From positions 799-21,338 of IMG/VR virus record IMGVR_UViG_3300030419_000165: a stretch of 20,540 nt of DNA. One strand, written 5' to 3'. Positions within the stretch are counted from its first letter, which is position 1. The number at the start of each line of letters is the position of its first letter. The position numbers were made by a program, and so were the translations under genes. Source of the stretch: a virus. Below are positions 14,919-20,540 of this stretch, one piece after another. Under the pieces are notes generated by a model. That model did no database searches and had not been told where the DNA came from. It saw nothing but the letters and a program-made list of their open reading frames with translations.

Positions 14919-16928
14919 TCAGTTAATATCTTTAGTGTCAAGCCAATTATTACCTATTTTTGCTTCTAATAATAAAGGCACATTAAAATCAATATTGAAC
15001 TGTCTTTCAACAATATTCTTTAGTTGTCTATTAACTTCAGACAACAACCATATGACTTGTTTTTCCTCATGAGGATGTATATCAATTACAATACTGTCAT
15101 GCACAGTATTTACTATACATGATTTATAGTCTTTCAATACACCCTCTATGTGTACTAATACAAGAGGCACTATATCTGCAGTAGCAAAACTCTGCACAGG
15201 ATAATTCTTTATCTGTGTAAAGTGTGATACAGAGCCATTCATTCTTCTCTCTACATCAGGAAAACTAAATTGTCTTCCTGATGGTGTGGTAATACTACGT
15301 TTTTCTATAGCCTCTTGAGCCAATCGGGAATGCCATATGGCGATTTCCTTGTATTTCTTTGTGAATTGTTGGTAGTATTTTGCTTCTGCTTGTGTCCTTC
15401 CGAATCCTGTTGCTCCATAGAGAGGTGCGAAGGTGTGTGCTTTCGCTTCCTGCCTAGTAGTTCGCTGACCTGATTGCGTAATGACGTTAGCAGTGTACGC
15501 ATGAACATCAAATCCATCTTCAATCTCCTTCATTGCTACTTTATCTTGTGATAAATAGGCTGCAGTTCTAAACTCTAACTGTGCAAAGTCTGCCTCTAGA
15601 ATCTTGCCACCTTTCCAACGTGAAACAAATACCTTTTTTACAGGAAATGTGCCACCTCTAGGCATATTCTGCATATTAGGGTCTGCTCCACTAAACCTGC
15701 CTGTAGCAGTTCTATGTTGTAGTAATCTAACATGAAGCATACCATCAGACTTCACGTGTGACTTGATACCTTCTACGAAGGAAGATAGGTATGTGTCTAA
15801 TGCAGATAATCTTTTTAAGTCTGTTAAAAAATTACTTGCACTAGTCATGTTAGCACGATTTGCTATACCTTGTAGTATATCCAAATTACTTTTTGATACA
15901 CCGAAGCCATTGGCACTAATCCATTTAGCATTGGGTGCATTAAATTTTAATCCTGCGACAATTCTATCATTATGAAAATGATAACCAAGACCATTACAAC
16001 TAGGGTCTTTATTGGCAATAGAGTAAAGAGTTCCATCTTTTTTTACCTTTCTTATTTTACCTGTGCCATTACAAACATTACAGGTGATTGCTTTAGTTTT
16101 ATATACGAGTTCAGAGTTATTACTCACTGCATATTTATAATCATCTTTACTCATATGAGGAGTAAACTCATTTGTCCACATGGCTTTGTCTTTAGGTTTT
16201 CTACTATAGATTACCCAAGACATTTGTTCAGGACTGTTGAGATTAATAGGGGTATCCCCCATAAGTTCTCTAACTTGAGTAGTTAGTCTACCTTCTATCT
16301 CTTGCTTTTCTTTTTCAAACTCTAGTCTTACAGACTCTAACATATCTTGGTCTACCTTAAAGCCATTCCTATGTATTCTAGCTAAAGTCATAGATACCTT
16401 ATTAGTGAGTATAACTGTATCCATCAAAGATGTATTTGTAAGACGAGCATATTGATTAGCACACAACTCTTGTGTTGCTTTTAAATCTGCAGATAAATAC
16501 TCTGCTAACTCTTGTCTTGGTATCTCATCAACACCCATACCCTTTGCAAAATATTCCTTTAGGGTATCTTGTTTTTTGGTATCTAGGTTGTGCCTCTCTG
16601 CACAAGCCTCAAGAGATAAGGGTTCTTTGATTCCCTTTTGCAGTATATACTCTGCTAACATAGTATCAAAGATAACCCCATCATATTTAAAGCCACACTC
16701 CCATAACCACATTAAATCGTAAGCTATGTTGTGTCCTATTAAAACTGTGGCACTATCTAATAACTCCTGAATACCTATGACTCCGTCATCCATGTCATAT
16801 AAATATTCATTACCATTATCATCTCTTATACCTACCATAACTAATTTATTAGTAGGTTCATATGGGTCTAGGTAGGTTCTACCATCCCTTTTTGTTACTG
16901 TATTTTCTACATCAATCGTTAACTTCAT
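14919..16928 (-). CDS. polA: DNA polymerase I family (family A) with 3'-5' exonuclease
   Basis: A 669-aa replicative polymerase. Exonuclease motifs: Asp6/Glu8 (TIDVE), GHNIAYD with Asn67 and Asp71, and YLSAD with Tyr144 and Asp148. Polymerase motifs: motif A with Asp447 (EADFAQLEFR); motif B R492-x3-K496-x3-F500-x3-Y504-G (TRQEAKAHTFAPLYG); and motif C HD at 610-611 (TVHDSIV). Phe500 matches Phe762 of E. coli Pol I. There is no 5'-3' exonuclease domain, as in T7 gp5. Residues 245-330, where T7 gp5 has its thioredoxin-binding insertion, hold a DnaJ-like zinc motif (CNVCNGTG at 283-290, then CNGLG at 311-315). The start overlaps the helicase stop by four bases (ATGA). Cysteine 4 of the zinc site is missing. 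Confidence 0.96.
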   Translation of the reverse strand: MKLTIDVENTVTKRDGRTYLDPYEPTNKLVMVGIRDDNGNEYLYDMDDGVIGIQELLDSATVLIGHNIAYDLMWLWECGFKYDGVIFDTMLAEYILQKGIKEPLSLEACAERHNLDTKKQDTLKEYFAKGMGVDEIPRQELAEYLSADLKATQELCANQYARLTNTSLMDTVILTNKVSMTLARIHRNGFKVDQDMLESVRLEFEKEKQEIEGRLTTQVRELMGDTPINLNSPEQMSWVIYSRKPKDKAMWTNEFTPHMSKDDYKYAVSNNSELVYKTKAITCNVCNGTGKIRKVKKDGTLYSIANKDPSCNGLGYHFHNDRIVAGLKFNAPNAKWISANGFGVSKSNLDILQGIANRANMTSASNFLTDLKRLSALDTYLSSFVEGIKSHVKSDGMLHVRLLQHRTATGRFSGADPNMQNMPRGGTFPVKKVFVSRWKGGKILEADFAQLEFRTAAYLSQDKVAMKEIEDGFDVHAYTANVITQSGQRTTRQEAKAHTFAPLYGATGFGRTQAEAKYYQQFTKKYKEIAIWHSRLAQEAIEKRSITTPSGRQFSFPDVERRMNGSVSHFTQIKNYPVQSFATADIVPLVLVHIEGVLKDYKSCIVNTVHDSIVIDIHPHEEKQVIWLLSEVNRQLKNIVERQFNIDFNVPLLLEAKIGNNWLDTKDIN

Positions 16929-18148
16929 GCACTATACCTCGCTGTGTGTGGGTTAATATTACAATTAATCATACCATGCCAACCTGTAATCTTGTTCTTA
17001 ACAACATTCAAATGTCGCATAGTAGATTCTTCATCTATGCCTTCAACATTGGCAGGTTGTCCTATGAGTATCATAAGGTCTGCCTCTGCTGCTTTACCTG
17101 TTCGTGAGCCTTCCATCATTGCCTGATTAAGCCTCTGCCTACCCTCTGCTTCTGCATTAAGTTGTGACATATAAAATATAACACAATCATATTGCTTTGC
17201 AATCTGTCTTGCATATATTGCATTTGCCTTGAGTGCTTCATCAGGTCTTGCATAACCTGACATACGTGCAAACTTATCACCCATGTCAATCACTACAACA
17301 TCAGGCTTGTAACTCTTACACATACTCTCTACCCATGACATATCCTCTCCTGTCACATCTTTAATCTTTAGATTAGGGGATACCATTTTATACCTATCTC
17401 TTGCTTGAGAAGGATTATCTTTTATCTGATACTTATCCATGTTGGATGAAGCAGTTAAATATCTAAACCCAACTCTGTCATAAGACTCTTCGTTACATAA
17501 GACAACACACTTTGCACCTTGTCTAGCAAAGCCACCCTCTCCTACAATCATAGAAGCATGGAAAGATGTCTTTCCTGTGTTAGGTCTAGCACCTATCTCT
17601 ACAAGAAATCCACCATTAACACCCTCTACTTTTCTAGCAAGGGCAGGTAAATTAAACGACCACCTAGTTTGTTGGCTTTGCTTTGCCATAAGAGTATCAA
17701 ATGATATATCATCCCAATCAATTTTCATTTCAGGTGTGAAGTCATCATTATATTTGTCTAACAAATCACGCAATGGTTTCATACTAGTCTGTGTGCCATT
17801 GACAAAATCAAATCCTAGATTTGCTACATCTTCTCCTATAACCTGTTGAAATAATTTGGATAACACATCTTGTGCTACATCATTTCCCATAGGGGTTTGT
17901 CTTTTAATATCGTTAAACAATGCAGAATATCCCTGCTTCTGTGCAGTAGTCATGGCAGGATTGCCTGACAAGAATAGAGCTTCTACCTCATCAGGTGTAA
18001 TATTCCTGTCATATTTTCTCATTGCCTTATCTATAGTATGCTTGATAGTTCTAGCATCTTTGCTAAACAATCTATCAGGACATCTTGCACCTCTATGGTC
18101 TTCATAGAAGTCTTTATTCATTAAGCTACGTAGTAGTGATAGTTCCAT
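16925..18148 (-). CDS. Replicative DNA helicase, DnaB/T7 gp4 helicase-domain type
   Basis: A 407-aa RecA-fold hexameric helicase. Walker A is GARPNTGKTS at 186-195 with Lys193; CNEES with Glu220 is the catalytic-glutamate segment; Walker B is VVVIDMGD with Asp288; and FYMSQLN with Gln329 is the sensor strand. RLNQAMMEGSRTGKAAEADLMI at about 339-360 resembles the DnaB DNA-binding loop region. The first 150 residues are helical and unlike the T7 primase domain; they may act as a DnaB-type N-domain or linker. The ATG follows AGGAGA. It overlaps the primase gene by 23 bases and polymerase by four. It unwinds the fork ahead of the polymerase. Confidence 0.92.
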   Translation of the reverse strand: MELSLLRSLMNKDFYEDHRGARCPDRLFSKDARTIKHTIDKAMRKYDRNITPDEVEALFLSGNPAMTTAQKQGYSALFNDIKRQTPMGNDVAQDVLSKLFQQVIGEDVANLGFDFVNGTQTSMKPLRDLLDKYNDDFTPEMKIDWDDISFDTLMAKQSQQTRWSFNLPALARKVEGVNGGFLVEIGARPNTGKTSFHASMIVGEGGFARQGAKCVVLCNEESYDRVGFRYLTASSNMDKYQIKDNPSQARDRYKMVSPNLKIKDVTGEDMSWVESMCKSYKPDVVVIDMGDKFARMSGYARPDEALKANAIYARQIAKQYDCVIFYMSQLNAEAEGRQRLNQAMMEGSRTGKAAEADLMILIGQPANVEGIDEESTMRHLNVVKNKITGWHGMINCNINPHTARYSA

Positions 18149-18923
18149 GTTGGTTCTCCTTTGGGGTTAGTTTGTGTAAATTATTTATATCTATTTCCAT
18201 TCCATACTTTAAATCATCTTTCAATTTTAATACTCTTACGTCATTGACGTATCCTCTTAACTCTTTTGCAAAGGCTAGTGTCTTGGGCATTGCATCAGGG
18301 TCTAGAGCTATTATAGCAGTTGAGAACTGTGATAGGTATCTCTTGTGTGATTCGCTTAATGACGTGCCCAACACAGCTACCCCTACATACACATCATTGC
18401 CTACAACAGACGCACTCACACAATCCTCAACAACTACTGCCACTCTACCATGTCCATAAGTAAAAGGCAAGTCACTTTTTCCATATCTTTTCCATTTAGG
18501 TAATCTAAATCCTAAAGAACGACCAACTGCATCAACAATCAATCCTTCTTTCTTGATAGGAAATACGACTCTCTTTTCCTTTACGTCATAGTAGAGTGGT
18601 ATTCTCCTGTAATCTAATCCATAATCATATGCAAATCTTTTAACCTCAACTCTATCTGTATGATAGACAACCTGTTCAGGCATACTAAAATCATCTTGCA
18701 TTTTCTTTGCAGATTCAAATACAGAATTTTTTATATCCTCTACAGATAAATTAATCTTCTTTGTGCCTGAAATAGGACACGAAGATTTGTAGCAGTTCCA
18801 AAGTAATCTACCCATGTTATTGGTTACAGTAAAAGTTTTATAACCATTACAACTAGGACAGTTCATTCTTTTTGATTCTCCTACACTTAACTGTAAGTCA
18901 TTTATATGTTCATATACATTCAT
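18126..18923 (-). CDS. DNA primase, stand-alone (zinc ribbon + TOPRIM)
   Basis: A 265-aa protein. The N-terminus has a zinc-binding module with Cys22-x2-Cys25 (CPSC) and Cys44-x4-Cys49, used for template recognition. The TOPRIM core shows Glu166-Asp167 in VVVEDCVSA, and Asp208-x-Asp210 in ALDPDA, which bind the catalytic metal. Between these, residues 100-160 resemble the RNA-polymerase subdomain (YYDVKEKRVVFPI, GRSLGFR). The length equals the primase half of T7 gp4, but the helicase half is a separate downstream gene. It makes RNA primers for the lagging strand. Its ATG at 18923 has only a weak AAGAG ahead, and it follows the integrase stop directly. Confidence 0.9.
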   Translation of the reverse strand: MNVYEHINDLQLSVGESKRMNCPSCNGYKTFTVTNNMGRLLWNCYKSSCPISGTKKINLSVEDIKNSVFESAKKMQDDFSMPEQVVYHTDRVEVKRFAYDYGLDYRRIPLYYDVKEKRVVFPIKKEGLIVDAVGRSLGFRLPKWKRYGKSDLPFTYGHGRVAVVVEDCVSASVVGNDVYVGVAVLGTSLSESHKRYLSQFSTAIIALDPDAMPKTLAFAKELRGYVNDVRVLKLKDDLKYGMEIDINNLHKLTPKENQHGTITTT

Positions 18924-18924
18924 A

Positions 18925-19821
18925 TTATATACTCTTATTATAATTATTTCTTAATGTCAAGGCATTTTCTGCACTTGCATATGTATTTTTCATGTAAGGT
19001 TTTACTGACTGTGGGTTTGCGTGTCCTGTAACAGACATGATTTGACCCATAGGCACACCTGCCTCTACCATTTCAGTAGTTCCTGTTCTTCTTAAATCAG
19101 ATATTCGTAACTCATTAGGTAATCCTGCTAGTTGTATAACTAATCTAGCAACTTTGGATAACCTTTGCATAGTGTATGGACTATATGTGCCTTTCATAAC
19201 AGTAGGATAGGGTGCAACATAAGGTTGAAAACCATAATCTTCTGCCTGTTTTTTAAGCATTTCTAATAAGTCATCTGATATAGGCAAGTGAACTACACTT
19301 CTTCTCTTTGACTGCTCTAAATTTAGCACACCTTTATCAAAATCTATGCTAGAAAACTGTAACAATCTCATATCCCCTACCCTTTGACACCATTCGTATG
19401 CCATTTGCACTATCAATCCCAAGTTTCTATACTTGAAATCTCCATAAGCATAGTTAAGAAATTTCCTAACTTGTTCTTTTGTCCATGTGACATTCCTTAC
19501 ATGAGTAGTTTTTCTTTTGAAAGTAGAGAATGGATTGCTTTCTGCATACCCCATTTCCATTCCAAAGGAATACATCTTACGAGCAACTGCACACACAGAG
19601 TTTGCCAAGTAGATTCCTCTACTCAACCACACTTCATACCCTCTTCGTGCAGTCGCACCTGTCATTTTAGTAAGACATATTTCTGCCATCTTTTTGCCAT
19701 TAACTTCTGTGTCTAACAGAACACCTGCACAATATTGATAATCGTGTTTAGTTTTATCTGCTAAACTATTGAAATCGTTAGACAAAAAGTATTTATCATT
19801 AAGCGATTTTAAGTTCATCAT
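18925..19821 (-). CDS. int: Tyrosine recombinase (phage integrase)
   Basis: A 298-aa protein. The N-terminal about 110 residues form an SAM-like DNA-binding domain (KTKHDYQYCAGVLLD, then YLANSVCAVARKMY). Catalytic residues: Arg147 in CQRVGDM, beta-hairpin Lys172 in SKRRSVVHLP, Arg244 in SDLRRTG, His267 in VTGHANP, and Tyr276 in KPYMK nine residues later. The position normally held by His in HxxR is Ser241. It cuts and joins DNA at attachment sites. Pelagiphage-type podoviruses are known to carry such integrases. I see no tRNA, repressor or excisionase in the window and could not place an attachment site. A tandem ATG start at 19821-19816 makes the exact first residue uncertain by one. Confidence 0.92.
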   Translation of the reverse strand: MMNLKSLNDKYFLSNDFNSLADKTKHDYQYCAGVLLDTEVNGKKMAEICLTKMTGATARRGYEVWLSRGIYLANSVCAVARKMYSFGMEMGYAESNPFSTFKRKTTHVRNVTWTKEQVRKFLNYAYGDFKYRNLGLIVQMAYEWCQRVGDMRLLQFSSIDFDKGVLNLEQSKRRSVVHLPISDDLLEMLKKQAEDYGFQPYVAPYPTVMKGTYSPYTMQRLSKVARLVIQLAGLPNELRISDLRRTGTTEMVEAGVPMGQIMSVTGHANPQSVKPYMKNTYASAENALTLRNNYNKSI

Positions 19822-20314
19822 TATTCATCCATTTTGGTTTCTCTGTATATTTGTATCTTGCAAATCTAGATTTGTCAACAATATAAAATTTTCTATATGC
19901 CTCTATAGGAAAGTTCTCATCTGTCTTCAAGTCATCATGCCCACTAAAACATTGTGGGTGTGGGGTCATAAAGTTTTTCCAATCAGGTACAAACTTTCTA
20001 CCTTCCCATAAAGATGTAAAGTGTTTAACTGCACCATGTATTTTTTTGTATCTTTTAGTGTACTCATTTAACATACAATCATATAAAGAAAAAGCAAAGA
20101 TATAATTTAATCTGTTATCCATTGCCCATAGTGTGCATGGATGCTTTTGATGTACAGGTTTGTATAAGTCATGCTCCTCTGCATAGTCAGGTGCATGATG
20201 CCATAGTGTAGTACATAACATCTGTGCTTCTTCTAATGGCATCTTAACTATGTGTTGGTCGCATAGAGATGATGCAATCTCATGTGGTGTTTGTTCTATA
20301 ATAAATCTATTCAT
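19799..20314 (-). CDS. Conserved phage protein of unknown function (CDxHIVKM family)
   Basis: A 171-aa protein with AGGAG before its ATG. The N-terminus reads SLCDQHIVKMPLEEAQMLCT (residues 16-35), a motif I know from many phage and some cellular proteins that resembles YHCDKHVVKM. It is followed by a His pair (WHHAP at 38-42), YKPVHQKHPC, WAMDNRLNY and YTKRYKK. The conserved Cys, Asp and His residues could form a metal or active site, but no activity is established to my knowledge. The gene overlaps the integrase by 23 bases. Database labels that call it a DNA glycosylase or similar should be treated with care. Confidence 0.75.
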   Translation of the reverse strand: MNRFIIEQTPHEIASSLCDQHIVKMPLEEAQMLCTTLWHHAPDYAEEHDLYKPVHQKHPCTLWAMDNRLNYIFAFSLYDCMLNEYTKRYKKIHGAVKHFTSLWEGRKFVPDWKNFMTPHPQCFSGHDDLKTDENFPIEAYRKFYIVDKSRFARYKYTEKPKWMNNDELKIA

Positions 20315-20322
20315 AATTACTC

Positions 20323-20406
20323 CTAATAAGTGTGGTTAATTATAGTGAAGAAGATTGCTAGTGCAAAAAACACTAGCATAATCTTATCGTAATCATCAGG
20401 TCTCAT
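20323..20406 (-). CDS. Mini membrane peptide, 27 aa
   Basis: A very short frame, MRPDDYDKIMLVFFALAIFF..., with an acidic head and one hydrophobic helix (about residues 10-23), ending in TAG nine bases before the next gene. Its ATG shares one base with the stop of the 43-aa frame upstream (TAATG), the same arrangement as at many other junctions here. No good ribosome site is seen, so translation would rely on coupling. A 13-bp inverted repeat lies in its middle, so a purely regulatory role for this stretch is the alternative. Confidence 0.4.
   Translation of the reverse strand: MRPDDYDKIMLVFFALAIFFTIINHTY
20351..20385. repeat. 13-bp inverted repeat (hairpin) with 7-base loop
   Basis: The left arm AAGATTGCTAGTG pairs with CACTAGC-AT-AATCTT, with only a two-base bulge, around the loop CAAAAAA. 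It lies inside the 27-aa frame. No T-run follows the stem on the minus strand, so it is not a standard intrinsic terminator. Confidence 0.8.
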
Positions 20407-20537
20407 TATGAAACCACGATGGCTATGTATATACATAGTCCAATGATTATTAACTTACCATAATCTAAATCAAAAGGTGTTCCCTCTCCATATTTATCTT
20501 GATGTAAGTTAAACATTTCAATTATTTTATGTATCAT
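20406..20537 (-). CDS. Small membrane protein, 43 aa (start may lie outside)
   Basis: The frame from ATG at 20537 to TAA at 20408-20406 encodes MIHKIIEMFNLHQDKYGEGT..., then a hydrophobic helix (YGKLIIIGLCIYIAIVV). The frame remains open to the window edge, so an earlier start cannot be excluded. The codon pattern matches the coding strand of the region. It is linked to the next frame by TAATG. A 16-bp palindrome falls in the codons for the helix. Function unknown. Confidence 0.45.
   Translation of the reverse strand: MIHKIIEMFNLHQDKYGEGTPFDLDYGKLIIIGLCIYIAIVVS
20423..20438. repeat. Perfect 16-bp palindrome
   Basis: CTATGTATATACATAG is a perfect palindrome of two eight-base halves without spacer. 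Perfect palindromes of this length are rare by chance. It could be an operator for a dimeric protein, though it lies in the coding frame of the 43-aa protein. Confidence 0.75.
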
Positions 20538-20540
20538 TTT

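Noticed and set aside
15966-16082. Frameshift or intein in the polymerase at the cysteine-rich region
   Set aside because: The frame is continuous, and both flanks align with normal family A motifs. The segment is far shorter than an intein.
15972-16286. Plus-strand open frame of about 100 codons
   Set aside because: It is antisense to the DNA polymerase gene, is Ile/Phe-rich as expected for the complement of Lys/Glu-rich coding sequence, and shows no ribosome site.
18085-18459. Plus-strand open frame of 124 codons
   Set aside because: It runs antisense to the primase, whose zinc and TOPRIM motifs are clear, and its product shows no recognisable domain.
19384-19716. Plus-strand open frame of about 110 codons
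   Set aside because: It is antisense to the integrase, and the product looks like the complement of coding sequence.
1-20540. CRISPR array, tRNA gene, insertion sequence
   Set aside because: I found no regularly spaced identical repeats, no cloverleaf-like stretch and no transposase motifs.
1-20540. T7-like single-subunit RNA polymerase
   Set aside because: No gene in the window has its motifs. Its absence here does not show that the genome lacks it.

Overview
The window looks like part of an AT-rich tailed-phage genome, most likely a marine podovirus-like phage of the type that infects SAR11-like or other low-GC marine Alphaproteobacteria. The reasons are its low GC, its very tight gene packing, and its T7-type replication and recombination set: family A DNA polymerase, T7 endonuclease I-like resolvase, gp2.5-like SSB, RecB-like exonuclease and a DUF3310 protein. 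It also carries genes common in marine phages: a class II ribonucleotide reductase, MazG and a tyrosine integrase. The host assignment is inference. I see no terminase, portal, capsid or RNA polymerase gene, so this is only part of the genome.

Layout. Bases 1-8170 are transcribed rightward and form the end of a virion or lysis module. In order they hold the C-terminus of a tail-fibre-like protein, a holin-like small membrane protein, a 654-aa Q/A/N-rich repeat protein, two small hypothetical proteins (63 and 164 aa), a 486-aa coiled-coil protein and a 1144-aa giant protein. The last large proteins may be ejection or internal virion proteins. Bases 8175-20537 are transcribed leftward. Read in the direction of transcription they hold two mini membrane ORFs, a conserved phage protein of unknown function, an integrase, a separate primase, a DnaB-like helicase, DNA polymerase A, SSB, a RecB-like nuclease, a coiled-coil protein, an endonuclease I-like resolvase, a hypothetical protein, a DUF3310 protein, a 54-aa protein, class II RNR, a small membrane protein, a PD-(D/E)XK-like protein, a hypothetical protein, an RMF-like protein, MazG and a three-helix membrane protein. 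The two modules converge with only four bases between their stop codons.

How it works together. The leftward genes form a replication and nucleotide-supply programme. Primase, helicase, polymerase and SSB copy the genome. The exonuclease and resolvase can break down host DNA and resolve recombination intermediates. RNR, MazG and DUF3310 adjust the nucleotide pool. The integrase suggests some capacity for lysogeny. Neighbouring genes repeatedly share one base (TAATG or TAGTG), which suggests translational coupling in both modules.

Most notable observations: I found no GATC anywhere in the window despite several hundred GAT triplets; the 654-aa protein has an exact 22- then 11-residue periodicity; the polymerase carries a degenerate DnaJ-like zinc motif in its thumb region; there is an RMF-like small protein; and two tiny membrane ORFs at the right edge contain two strong inverted repeats. 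I did not find a clearly new multi-gene system such as a defence island or CRISPR.
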